Shown: piece by piece, positions 38,000 through 48,099 of the stretch | Position numbering within the stretch: the first letter of the stretch is position 1 | Layout: every line of letters begins with the position of its first letter | Assembly: GCF_009866805.1 (NCBI RefSeq) | Contig: NZ_SIZW01000036.1 | Coordinates: 1 to 48,099 of the forward strand | Length of the DNA stretch: 48,099 nucleotides | Direction of reading: 5' to 3' | Source: Schauerella aestuarii | Lineage (GTDB): Bacteria > Pseudomonadota > Gammaproteobacteria > Burkholderiales > Burkholderiaceae_B | The notes under the pieces: generated by a model | Database searches by the model: none | What the model saw: the letters and a program-made list of their open reading frames with translations, nothing else | What the model was told of the DNA's origin: nothing | Translations under genes and position numbers: made by a program

Positions 38000-40900
38000 T
38001 CTACCGCGTATTCGGATTTTTGTTCAGCCGCGGGCTGTGGAATTTTCTGGGGCTCGTCGCGCTGGCGCTGCTGGTGTGGATCGCCGGGCCGCTCCTGGCC
38101 ATCGGCACCACCCGGCCGCTCGAAAGCGAAACGGTCCGCATCATCGTCATCGCCGTCATGTTCGGCATATGGTTGCTGCGGCTCCTGTGGCGCAAGTGGC
38201 GTGAGGGCCGCCTGAACGCGCAACTGTTGGGCCAATTGCGCAAGCCGGCCAAGACAACGTCGAAGGATGAAAAGACGCCGGAGAACGCCGAAGTGCGTGA
38301 GCTGGCGGAGCGCTTCGACGAGGCCGTGGATCTGTTGAAGAAGACGCGGTTCGAGAACGGCGAGCGCGCAGCGCCCTGGGAGCGCTTCTCACGCCAGTAT
38401 CTGTACCAGTTGCCGTGGTATGTGTTCATCGGCGCACCGGGTTCGGGCAAGACGACGGCGCTGGTCAATTCGGGATTGAATTTTCCGTTGGCCGATCGTT
38501 TCGGCAAGGTCGGCTTGCGCGGCGTGGGCGGCACACGTAATTGCGACTGGTGGTTTACGGATGACGCGGTGCTGCTGGATACGGCGGGCCGCTACACCAC
38601 GCATGAAAGCGATCCCACCGGCGACGAAGAAGAGTGGTCGGGCTTTCTGGGCTTGCTCTCGAAGTTTCGTGGCCGCCAGCCGATCAACGGCGCCATTCTG
38701 ACGATCAGCGTAGCGGATCTGCTGTCGTCTTCGGATAGCGAGCGGGTGCAGCAGGCGGCGGTGCTGCGCAAGCGCCTGCAGGATCTGCGGCAAAAGCTCG
38801 GCATCCAATTTCCGATCTACGTGCTGGTCACCAAGGTCGATCTGCTGTCAGGTTTCGAAGAATATTTCGCGTCCTTCTCGCGTGATGATCTATCGCAGGT
38901 GTGGGGCTTCACGCTGCCGTATGCGCGCACGCAGGAAACCGATTTCGAACTGTATGAAGCGTTCCACGCCGAGTACCGCCTGCTGCAACGGCGTCTGGAC
39001 GATGCGTTGCCTGAGGTGCTCGCCGCCGAACCCGACGAAGCGCGGCGCGCGCTGGCCTACATGCTGCCGCAGCAGTTCGCCGGGCTGCAGAATCTGCTGG
39101 GCCATTTCCTGAGCGATGTGTTTGCCACGTCGAAGTTCGACGCGCGCCTGTTGCCGCGCGGGGTGTACTTCACCAGCGGCACACAGGGCGGCGAAACGTT
39201 CGATCAGGTCACCGGGCGATTGAAGCGCTATCTGCGCATCGACGGCGGCGCGCCCACGGTGACTCCCGCGCCGGTGGAAGGCGAAGGCCGCAGCTTCTTC
39301 CTGAAGAATCTGCTGCAGGATGTGATCTTCAAAGAGTCCGGCCTGGCGGGCCGCAATCTGCGCTGGGAACGCCGCAACCGGCGCCTGCACTTTGCCGGCT
39401 ACGCGCTGATCAGCCTGGCGTTGGTGGCGCTGATCGTGGGATGGGCCACCAGTTATCGCAACAACACCAACTACATTGCCGATATCGATGGGCGGGTACC
39501 CACCGTCGAGCGACTCGGCCGCGACATCAAGATCACGAGCGCGGGAGATGTACTCGGCCTCATGCCCTTTCTGGATAGCCTGTGGTACTTGCCGCAAGGC
39601 CGTGATTTCGATCTCGACAGCCCACCGGTCAGCCATCGCTTCGGGCTCTATCAAGGGCTGAAAATGCGGTCGGCCGCGCAGGGCGTGTATCGCACTACGC
39701 TCGATCAGGTGTTGTTGCCGCAAGTCGCGCGACGCGTGGAAGCGGCGTTGCGCCGGGCCGCGCCCAACGATCTCGAATATCAGTACGAAGCGCTGCGCGC
39801 CTATCTGATGCTGTACGAATCGGATCACTACGATCCCGAGTTCATGCATGCCTGGCTGCTCTCCGACATGCAGAGCACATTGCCGGCCGGCTATACGCGT
39901 CAGCAGTACGGTCAGTTGTCGCTGCACTTGCGCAATCTCGTGCAGGGCCGGATTCTGGCGTCGCCGTTTCCGGTAGATGAAGCGTTGGTGCGGCAGTCGC
40001 GCGAACGTCTGGCGAGCTTCACATTGGCCGATCGCGCGTATAGCCGCTTGCGCCGCATTCTGACCAACGCCGAACCCGGGCCGGACACCACCGCGATCAC
40101 GTTGGGTGGTCCCCAGGCAACGTCCGTGTTTACGCGCAAGAGCGGCAAGCCGCTCACGGCCGGCATTCCCAGCCTGTACAGCTATCGCGGCTACTGGAAC
40201 GTGTTCAACAAGCGCGCGGCCACCGTGGCCGGCGTGCTGCGGCAGGATGACGCCTGGGTGCTCAACATCGCGCCGCCCGGCATGCTGGACGACGCATCGC
40301 AGCGGCAGCTGGTCACCGAGATCAAGCGGCTCTATCTGAACGACTACGTGATGCAGTGGGACACGTATCTGAACGATCTGCGCCTGCCGCCCAGTCAGTC
40401 GCTGCTGCAGAGCATTCAGTTGGCGCGCACGTTGTCGGCGCCCGATTCGCCGTTGACGCAGTTGGTTCAGAACGTGGCGCGCGAAACCACGCTGATGCGC
40501 GATGAGAACACCGAACGGTCGCTGGTCGATCAGGCGCGCGATCGCGTGAGCACGACGCGGGATGCGTTGGAGCAAATGTTTGGTCCTACCGGACCGGGCG
40601 GCGCCACCCGTGCCGATGCTTCCGGCGAGAAACTCGAGTTGATCGTCGACAAGCATTTCGAACCCTATCGTCGTCTGGCCACGGCCGGCCCCAACGGTCA
40701 GCCTGCGATTTCGGCCACGAGTGGCTTGATCAATGAGCTTTACACCTATCTGACCGCGACCGACGCGGCCTTGCGTAGCGCCAGTCCGGCACCCAATTCG
40801 GATGTGGTCACAAAGCTGCGTGCCGAAGCCGGGCGCATGCCCGAGGCGTTGCGCGGCGTGCTCAACGATCTGTCGGTCAATGCGGTGGGGGAGATTTCGG

Positions 40901-41610
40901 GCGTGGTGCGCGAACGGCTGGGCGACAACGTTACCGCGACCGTGGGTCTGACGTGCCGCCAGTCGATCGCCGGCCGGTATCCGTTTTCGCAGAACGCCAC
41001 GCGCGACGTGGCCCCTAACGACATGGCCCGCCTGTTTGCTCCTAACGGGCTGATGGACGATTTTTTCCAGAAAAATCTGGTGAGCCAGGTGGATGTGTCG
41101 AGCACGCGCTGGCGCTTCAAGCCAGGTATCGACGGCGAACCGGGCGCGCCGTCGGCGTTTCTGGATTCGTTTCAGCGCGCTGGTGTGATTCGCGATGTGT
41201 ATTTCGCCGCCGGCAGTCAGACGCCATCGTACCGGGTGTCGATTCGCCCCATCGAGATGGACGCGGAAATCACCCAATTTCTGATGGACGTCGACGGGCA
41301 GACGTTCACCTACACGCACGGTCCGCAAGTGGCAACGTCCGTGGCTTGGCCTGGGCCGCGCGGCGCCAATCAGGTCCGCATTTCGCTCTCGCCTCAGGTG
41401 GGCACCGCCGGGATGGTGACGTCGGGCCCGTGGGCCTTGAATCGCATGCTCGATCGCGCCCGCCTCGAACGGGGCGCGTCGCCTGAGATCATGCGTGCCA
41501 CCTATGACTTCGATGGAAAAAAAGTCGTGCTTGAAATTACTGCCAATAGCGTCAAAAGTCCCTTCCGCCTACCAGAGATGCAGGGCTTCAGTTGCCCGAG
41601 CCGGTCGTGA
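37996..41610 (+). CDS. tssM: T6SS membrane protein TssM (IcmF)
   Basis: The protein is 1204 residues. Two N-terminal membrane helices (within about 1-60) precede a cytoplasmic domain with an intact Walker A, GAPGSGKT (146-153), and DTAGRY at 195. Many TssM proteins lack the Walker motif, so this one is probably an NTP-binding type. A third helix near residue 475 (YALISLALVALIVGW) leads to the large periplasmic part, which includes the IcmF-related and C-terminal TssM domains. TssM spans the periplasm to reach TssJ. Confidence 0.96.
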   Translation: MIYRVFGFLFSRGLWNFLGLVALALLVWIAGPLLAIGTTRPLESETVRIIVIAVMFGIWLLRLLWRKWREGRLNAQLLGQLRKPAKTTSKDEKTPENAEVRELAERFDEAVDLLKKTRFENGERAAPWERFSRQYLYQLPWYVFIGAPGSGKTTALVNSGLNFPLADRFGKVGLRGVGGTRNCDWWFTDDAVLLDTAGRYTTHESDPTGDEEEWSGFLGLLSKFRGRQPINGAILTISVADLLSSSDSERVQQAAVLRKRLQDLRQKLGIQFPIYVLVTKVDLLSGFEEYFASFSRDDLSQVWGFTLPYARTQETDFELYEAFHAEYRLLQRRLDDALPEVLAAEPDEARRALAYMLPQQFAGLQNLLGHFLSDVFATSKFDARLLPRGVYFTSGTQGGETFDQVTGRLKRYLRIDGGAPTVTPAPVEGEGRSFFLKNLLQDVIFKESGLAGRNLRWERRNRRLHFAGYALISLALVALIVGWATSYRNNTNYIADIDGRVPTVERLGRDIKITSAGDVLGLMPFLDSLWYLPQGRDFDLDSPPVSHRFGLYQGLKMRSAAQGVYRTTLDQVLLPQVARRVEAALRRAAPNDLEYQYEALRAYLMLYESDHYDPEFMHAWLLSDMQSTLPAGYTRQQYGQLSLHLRNLVQGRILASPFPVDEALVRQSRERLASFTLADRAYSRLRRILTNAEPGPDTTAITLGGPQATSVFTRKSGKPLTAGIPSLYSYRGYWNVFNKRAATVAGVLRQDDAWVLNIAPPGMLDDASQRQLVTEIKRLYLNDYVMQWDTYLNDLRLPPSQSLLQSIQLARTLSAPDSPLTQLVQNVARETTLMRDENTERSLVDQARDRVSTTRDALEQMFGPTGPGGATRADASGEKLELIVDKHFEPYRRLATAGPNGQPAISATSGLINELYTYLTATDAALRSASPAPNSDVVTKLRAEAGRMPEALRGVLNDLSVNAVGEISGVVRERLGDNVTATVGLTCRQSIAGRYPFSQNATRDVAPNDMARLFAPNGLMDDFFQKNLVSQVDVSSTRWRFKPGIDGEPGAPSAFLDSFQRAGVIRDVYFAAGSQTPSYRVSIRPIEMDAEITQFLMDVDGQTFTYTHGPQVATSVAWPGPRGANQVRISLSPQVGTAGMVTSGPWALNRMLDRARLERGASPEIMRATYDFDGKKVVLEITANSVKSPFRLPEMQGFSCPSRS

Positions 41611-41618
41611 GGGGGCGC

Positions 41619-42371
41619 ATGGCACCCCCGTCCGCAACCGCGATCGAACCCTTCGGCTGGTATGGCAAGATTCCTGCCGGGGGCGACTTCATGCACCGGC
41701 GCTTGCCGCGCGACCTGATCGGATGGTGGGATCGCTGGCTGCAGCATGGATTGAACGGCTTGCGCCATTCGCCGCCTGAAGAGGGCTTGCGCGCGTTTCA
41801 GTCGGCACCGATGTGGAATTTTGCGATTCCCTCCGGGTTGGGCGCGGGACGCGTCCAGTTCGGCTGCATCTCGCCCAGCCGCGATCGGGTGGGGCGCGCC
41901 TATCCCGTGTGTGCGATTCTGCAGGTGGCCAACGAAGATTACGAACCCGGCATGCTGCATCGCGCCGCACGGTTCTATCGCGCAATCGGTGAAGGATTGC
42001 TGACGGCAGTACGTCACGGATGTAGTCCCGAGCAGCTCGACCAGACGTTGCTGCAGGCACGTGGCGACATGATGCATATGCTGTCCGCGCCCCGGGCGCC
42101 CGCCATGCCATTGGCGGGCGGAGGGGGCGGCAGCGACATCATGGATATCCTGAACAGCGGCATGCCGGTGGCTGCGGCCGCGCCCGTGGCCCAACCCGTT
42201 GGGTTGGGATGGGAGGATCTCGCCGACTGCTTCAACCCCGGTTCGCACACCAGCTATTGGTGGACCAATCAGGCCGACGGCGCCGGGCTCTACACCTATC
42301 TGCATGGCGGCGCGCTCAACGTCACGCTGTTTTCGAAATTATTTGCCTCCACGGCCGGCCTACGGCGATAA
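41619..42371 (+). CDS. tagF: T6SS accessory protein TagF (ImpM family)
   Basis: The protein is 250 residues from ATG 41619, 8 bases after the tssM stop, with a GAGGG site upstream. TTG 41592 and GTG 41607 are in frame but overlap tssM and lack a binding site. The ImpM signature is clear: FGWYGKIPAGGDFMHRRLP near the start, then QFGCISPSRDRVGRAYPVC, and SYWWTNQADGAGL near the end. In other species TagF represses T6SS assembly independently of phosphorylation, partly through Fha. An FHA protein is encoded 7.6 kb upstream in this cluster. Confidence 0.93.
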   Translation: MAPPSATAIEPFGWYGKIPAGGDFMHRRLPRDLIGWWDRWLQHGLNGLRHSPPEEGLRAFQSAPMWNFAIPSGLGAGRVQFGCISPSRDRVGRAYPVCAILQVANEDYEPGMLHRAARFYRAIGEGLLTAVRHGCSPEQLDQTLLQARGDMMHMLSAPRAPAMPLAGGGGGSDIMDILNSGMPVAAAAPVAQPVGLGWEDLADCFNPGSHTSYWWTNQADGAGLYTYLHGGALNVTLFSKLFASTAGLRR

Positions 42372-42396
42372 GATCACCGCTTCGGAATTCACAATC

Positions 42397-44229
42397 ATGT
42401 TCAGCCCTTTCGCCATGACCTCACTCCGCGCATTGCCCGAAGGTTCGGCTGCCGTGCCGCCCCGGCCGTTGTCGGCGATCGCCGCCACACGAGCCGGCGC
42501 CGTGCCGCAGGCCCGTATCCGCCAGGTGATCGCCGAAATGATCGCGCCGCTCTCGGCGTTGCATGCCGAGGGCCGGATCCATGGCGGCATTTCTACCGAC
42601 ACGATCGGGCTGGCAGAAGGTGGCCATGCTCAATTGCTGGCGCCGGCATCGCTTGCACCGCGCAGCGCCGGCGATACCGCGTTGCGCGAAGGGCGTGCCA
42701 CGGGTTTCAACGCATTCGAGCAGTACACGGACGACCCGGCGTGGGCGGTGGGCCCCTGGACCGACATCTATGCGCTGAGTGCAGTGGCGTGCAGCCTCGT
42801 CTCGGGCACGGTGCCCCCGTCAGCCATCGATCGCTGCGTCCGTGACGATTACGTGCCGCTCACTGCGCGCGCCATCGTCGGTTACGAAACCGCCTTTCTT
42901 TCGGCCATCGACGCCGGCCTGTCGATGCCGCCGTCGGGCCGGCCGCAGTCGCTGCAAGCCTTTGCCGATGCACTTGGCATCTTTTTCGCACCGGCTCCGG
43001 TGGCGGCGCCCGTGCGGCCCGCCGCTGCGTCGGCGGCGCCCTTGAGCGCCTTGCCCGCCGCGGTGCCCGACGGTTCGACCCCGCCAGACAGCGCCGCGCA
43101 GTATGCGGATTCGGCAGCGGTTCCAGCGCCACTGGCGCCCGCAGCCCCGGCCGTTGCCGCGTCTGCACCCATCGCCGTACCGGCCGCCTCGTCCACGCCG
43201 CCTGCAGACCGTGCCGCCACGGCGACCGAGCGGACCGCGCCTACCCGACCGGCCGCCACGCCGCCGGTCGGCGTCAAAACCTCGGCGAAGAAGCGCAGCA
43301 GCAGTGCGCCGTGGCTGTTGATTCTGCTGGTGCTGGTCGGCGGTGGCATCGGCATCTATATGTGGTTGCAGGATGGTTTTCCGCATGACACGCGCACGGT
43401 GAACGCCGGTGCGAGCTCCGGCACGCCCGCCCCGCGTGCGCCCGAGCCGGTCGCGGGCGCGACGGGTCCGGCCGGCGTCCGACCGGCAGCCTCCTCTGCA
43501 GCGGCGCCGATGGCCAGCGGTAGCGCAACAAACGGGGGCGCCATCAACGGAAGCGCCGCCAATGCCGGGTCGACGGCGACACCTGCCGCAGCCGCCACGC
43601 CGCCCGAACCGCCGCCGCTGGATTCGGCGGGCCGGTATGTGGGGCCGACCGGAAGTGGAGCAACTGCGGGTGGCGCCACGGTGGGTGGAGCAACACCTGG
43701 CGTGTCTCCCTCTGCCTCTGCCGCGGCAGGAACGGCTGTGCCGGGCGCAGCACCGGTCATGGGCGCCGATGGCCGCCCGGCCGCGAACGGTGCAGGGGGT
43801 ACTGGTGCAGGTGCGAATGGTGCCAATGGCGCGAACGGTGTGAGTACCGCCACGGGCGTTGCCGGCTCGGCGGGTGCCGCGACCGGCGGCGTTCAGGGCG
43901 GGGCCGTCGAAGGGTCTAATGGGGCCATCGCTGCGGCCGGTACCGCAGGCGCGCCCGTCGATCCCAATGCGTTGCCGCCGCTGGCCGGCGTGGAACCGCC
44001 GATCGAGAAGCCGGTGGTGGTGCCGCAGGCCGTATCCATCAATGTGCAGCCGTGGGGCGAAGTGTTCGTCAATGGCGCATCGCGCGGCGTGAGTCCGCCG
44101 CTGCGGCAATTACGCCTGGCACCCGGCCAGTACACGATTTCGATCCGGAACAGCGCCTCCGAGCCGTATACGACGCGGTTGACCGTCCAGGCCGGCCGTC
44201 CCGCAAGCATCTCGCATACGTTCAAATAG
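42397..44229 (+). CDS. Kinase-like membrane protein: degenerate kinase C-lobe, transmembrane helix, PEGA domain
   Basis: The protein is 610 residues from ATG 42397 (MFSPFAMTSLR); an ATG at 42415 is also possible. Residues about 40-205 look like a Ser/Thr kinase C-lobe. The catalytic loop reads HGGISTDTIGL from His62 in place of HRDIKPENIL, so the catalytic Asp, Lys and Asn are replaced. No DFG is seen. GFNAFEQY with Glu108 corresponds to the APE motif, and WTDIYALSAVACSLVSG follows. No N-lobe (no Gly-rich loop or ATP-binding Lys) is encoded. One membrane helix spans about 305-326. A long Ala/Gly/Pro/Thr-rich linker leads to a PEGA domain (about 546-610: INVQPWGEVFVNGASRG). It begins 25 bases after tagF. 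It probably descends from the T6SS kinase PpkA but cannot be an active kinase. Confidence 0.85.
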   Translation: MFSPFAMTSLRALPEGSAAVPPRPLSAIAATRAGAVPQARIRQVIAEMIAPLSALHAEGRIHGGISTDTIGLAEGGHAQLLAPASLAPRSAGDTALREGRATGFNAFEQYTDDPAWAVGPWTDIYALSAVACSLVSGTVPPSAIDRCVRDDYVPLTARAIVGYETAFLSAIDAGLSMPPSGRPQSLQAFADALGIFFAPAPVAAPVRPAAASAAPLSALPAAVPDGSTPPDSAAQYADSAAVPAPLAPAAPAVAASAPIAVPAASSTPPADRAATATERTAPTRPAATPPVGVKTSAKKRSSSAPWLLILLVLVGGGIGIYMWLQDGFPHDTRTVNAGASSGTPAPRAPEPVAGATGPAGVRPAASSAAAPMASGSATNGGAINGSAANAGSTATPAAAATPPEPPPLDSAGRYVGPTGSGATAGGATVGGATPGVSPSASAAAGTAVPGAAPVMGADGRPAANGAGGTGAGANGANGANGVSTATGVAGSAGAATGGVQGGAVEGSNGAIAAAGTAGAPVDPNALPPLAGVEPPIEKPVVVPQAVSINVQPWGEVFVNGASRGVSPPLRQLRLAPGQYTISIRNSASEPYTTRLTVQAGRPASISHTFK

Positions 44230-44382
44230 GCCCGGTGCGTCGCCTCGTCACGGGACCCCGTGTCCCGTCTCTCGGCAACCGCCGCAGCAACATTCACGGA
44301 TGATGCCAGGGCCACAGCATCGGGCGCCGCCGCCCGCTGTGGCAGTCCAATCACACCCGGTGCGGGTAAATACCAACACCCA
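44230..44382. other. Intergenic stretch with a stem-loop after the kinase-like gene
   Basis: ACGGGAC (44250-44256) pairs perfectly with GTCCCGT (44262-44268) around a five-base loop, 20 bases after the stop at 44229. No T run follows, so it is not a standard intrinsic terminator, though it may protect the 3' end. The rest of this stretch, up to the candidate rpsL promoter at 44383, holds no gene that I can support. It is the right-hand junction of the T6SS island with the str operon. Confidence 0.4.
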
Positions 44383-44412
44383 TTGACAACCTCAGGTCAC
44401 AACGGGTACTCT
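44383..44412 (+). promoter_or_regulatory. Candidate sigma-70 promoter of the rpsL operon
   Basis: A perfect -35 hexamer TTGACA (44383-44388) is followed after 18 bases by TACTCT (44407-44412), a weak -10 match. It lies 264 bases before the rpsL start, leaving a long untranslated leader (44413-44675) in which I see no gene and no clear structure. The -10 is poor, so this is a candidate only. Confidence 0.5.
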
Positions 44413-44675
44413 CACGGGCTAACTGCAGCTCAAGGCATCTTCTCACCGTGCCTCGCGCTCCAGTTCTAATTTGCATGACTCCGCTCTTTTACGACTACGC
44501 GTGTTGATGTTTGCGCAGCGTTTTTGAGCGGGTTTTGCTCAAACTGCCTCCAGATCACGCGGTTTCCGGGTTGTTGTTCTTCCAGCCGCCCGGACTGCCG
44601 TTTTGGGTGCAACCCCCAAGAACGGGAACAGGCTTTCAGGCCTGCCAGTGGTACGTAAAAGGGATTTCAAAGGTT

Positions 44676-45053
44676 ATGCCAACCATCAGCCAACTCGTGC
44701 GCAAGCCGCGCGAAGTCAGCGTCATCAAGAGCAAGAGCCCCGCGCTCGAAAATTGCCCTCAACGACGCGGTGTGTGCACCCGTGTGTACACCACCACCCC
44801 CAAGAAGCCGAACTCGGCACTGCGTAAAGTCGCCAAGGTGCGCCTGACCAACGGTTTCGAGGTCATCTCGTACATCGGCGGCGAAGGCCACAACCTGCAA
44901 GAGCACTCGGTTGTGCTCGTGCGTGGCGGCCGTGTCAAGGATTTGCCGGGTGTGCGTTATCACGTCGTCCGCGGTTCGCTTGACTTGCAAGGCGTCAAGG
45001 ATCGTAAGCAAGCGCGCTCGAAGTACGGCGCCAAGCGTCCGAAGAAAGCGTAA
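44676..45053 (+). CDS. rpsL: 30S ribosomal protein S12
   Basis: From ATG 44676 ([13 protein letters not shown]) the protein is 125 residues, the standard S12 length. A longer frame to 44511 is rejected because the S12 N-terminus is highly conserved and starts at this ATG. S12 lies at the decoding centre. The Lys residues of TPKKPNS and [10 protein letters not shown], sites of classical streptomycin resistance changes, are wild type. It opens the str operon (rpsL, rpsG, fusA, tuf). Confidence 0.97.
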   Translation: MPTISQLVRKPREVSVIKSKSPALENCPQRRGVCTRVYTTTPKKPNSALRKVAKVRLTNGFEVISYIGGEGHNLQEHSVVLVRGGRVKDLPGVRYHVVRGSLDLQGVKDRKQARSKYGAKRPKKA

Positions 45054-45210
45054 TTGTTGTTGTGCCTGGAAGCGCTCAGCGTATCCGGGTTGTGCAGCCG
45101 CCGCGGCAATGATGCCGGGCAGGCGGTATGTAAGGGGTCGTCTATCAATGGATGACCACGGCCGTGTCACTGACGCGGTTCAACTGAACTGACACAGATA
45201 GGAAGCTGAA

Positions 45211-45681
45211 ATGCCCCGTCGTCGCGAAGTACCCAAGCGTGAGATTCTGCCCGATCCTAAATTCGGCAGCGTCGAGCTCGCAAAATTCATGAACGTTGTC
45301 ATGCTTGATGGCAAGAAGGCAGTCGCAGAGCGCATCATTTACGGTGCACTCGAGCAAGTCGCGACCAAGACCGGCAAAGAGCCGATCGAGATCTTCTCCA
45401 CGGCAATCAACAACATCAAGCCGATCGTAGAAGTGAAGAGCCGTCGAGTCGGCGGTGCCAACTACCAAGTGCCGGTTGAAGTGCGCCCTGTGCGCCGCCT
45501 GGCCTTGGCAATGCGTTGGCTCCGCGAAGCCGCGAAGAAGCGCGGTGAGAAATCGATGGATCTGCGTTTGGCAGGTGAGCTCATTGACGCAGCTGAAGGT
45601 CGTGGCGCCGCGATGAAGAAACGCGAAGACACGCACAAGATGGCCGAAGCCAACAAGGCATTCAGCCACTTCCGCTGGTAA
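45211..45681 (+). CDS. rpsG: 30S ribosomal protein S7
   Basis: The protein is 156 residues, typical for S7 ([20 protein letters not shown]). An AGGAAG ribosome binding site precedes the ATG. S7 nucleates assembly of the 30S head and, in E. coli, represses the str mRNA. The 157-base gap before it holds no supported feature. fusA starts 18 bases after its stop. Confidence 0.97.
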   Translation: MPRRREVPKREILPDPKFGSVELAKFMNVVMLDGKKAVAERIIYGALEQVATKTGKEPIEIFSTAINNIKPIVEVKSRRVGGANYQVPVEVRPVRRLALAMRWLREAAKKRGEKSMDLRLAGELIDAAEGRGAAMKKREDTHKMAEANKAFSHFRW

Positions 45682-45699
45682 TTTAAGGAATAAACCATC

Positions 45700-47805
<2,106 letters not shown>

Positions 47806-47880
47806 TTTTCAATCAATGCTTCGCTCCGGGTGTCCGGGGCGAGGCTCTAAAGTTTCCTTGATAGTTAAAGGATAGAGATC

Positions 47881-48099
47881 ATGGCAAAAGGTAAGTTCGA
47901 ACGCACCAAGCCGCACGTGAACGTGGGCACGATCGGTCACGTTGACCACGGCAAGACCACGCTGACGGCAGCGATCACGACGGTTCTGTCGGCGAAGTTC
48001 GGCGGCGAAGCCCGCGGCTACGACCAGATCGACGCGGCTCCGGAAGAAAAGGCACGCGGTATCACGATCAACACGGCACACGTCGAGTACGAAACGGAA
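47881..48099 (+). CDS. tuf: Elongation factor Tu, N-terminal fragment (window edge)
   Basis: The frame starts at ATG 47881 ([16 protein letters not shown]) and runs off the window after 73 codons. The P-loop [11 protein letters not shown] and the switch I segment [15 protein letters not shown] are present. AAGGATAGAGATC precedes the ATG. It is the second tuf in the window and has the same orientation as the fragment at 1-202, 47.7 kb away. Confidence 0.98.
   Translation, partial: MAKGKFERTKPHVNVGTIGHVDHGKTTLTAAITTVLSAKFGGEARGYDQIDAAPEEKARGITINTAHVEYETE

Noticed and set aside
42199-42396. N-terminal extension of the kinase-like protein that might restore a kinase N-lobe
   Set aside because: The in-frame upstream codons overlap tagF and encode no Gly-rich loop or ATP-binding Lys, so the N-lobe is truly absent rather than misplaced by start choice.
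12425-44382. CRISPR array, insertion sequence or integrase in or at the edges of the island
   Set aside because: No regularly spaced repeats with unique spacers, no transposase or integrase frame and no terminal inverted repeats were found. The only tandem array is coding.

Overview
The window is GC-rich bacterial chromosome. Its gene order and protein sequences (tuf, tRNA-Trp, secE, nusG, rplKAJL, rpoBC, then rpsL, rpsG, fusA, tuf) point to a betaproteobacterium of the order Burkholderiales, perhaps close to Alcaligenaceae. The genus cannot be fixed from sequence reading alone.

Layout. (1) 1-12492: the end of one tuf gene and its terminator, tRNA-Trp(CCA), secE-nusG, rplK-rplA, the L10 leader with rplJ-rplL, an attenuator hairpin, and rpoB-rpoC closed by strong hairpins. 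(2) 12619-19724, minus strand: a tightly packed seven-gene operon. It encodes a PotABCD-type ABC importer (ATPase, two permeases, periplasmic binding protein) and a three-part flavin/iron-sulfur amine or imino-acid dehydrogenase of the HcnABC / opine oxidase / hydroxyproline dehydrogenase type. A divergent IclR-family regulator follows at 19875-20762. (3) 20995-44229: a nearly complete type VI secretion system (T6SS). A first plus-strand block runs tssA, tssB, tssC, hcp, tagJ, tssE, tssF, a DUF3540 gene, tssG, clpV and a small YrhB/Imm35-like gene. A short minus-strand pair follows (an FHA-domain protein and a TssQ-type lipoprotein). A second plus-strand block runs tssJ, tssK, tssL (with OmpA domain), tssM, tagF and a degenerate kinase-like membrane protein ending in a PEGA domain. 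(4) 44230-48099: the rpsL promoter region, rpsL, rpsG, fusA and the start of a second tuf gene.

How the genes work together. The outer parts are core transcription and translation genes. The inner 32 kb is accessory. The importer probably brings in an amine-like or opine-like compound that the three-subunit dehydrogenase oxidises, under control of the IclR protein. The T6SS encodes the sheath (TssBC), tube (Hcp), baseplate (TssEFGK), membrane complex (TssJLM), assembly cap protein (TssA), sheath-recycling ATPase (ClpV) and accessory regulators. No VgrG spike, PAAR tip or recognisable effector is present, so these must lie elsewhere.

Most unusual points: the T6SS and catabolic island sits between rpoC and rpsL; the kinase-like protein has lost its N-lobe and all its catalytic residues but keeps a transmembrane helix and a PEGA domain; a DUF3540 gene lies between tssF and tssG; an orphan immunity-like gene follows clpV; a seven-copy 15-bp in-frame repeat lies inside the dehydrogenase large subunit; and three direct repeats lie upstream of tssA.
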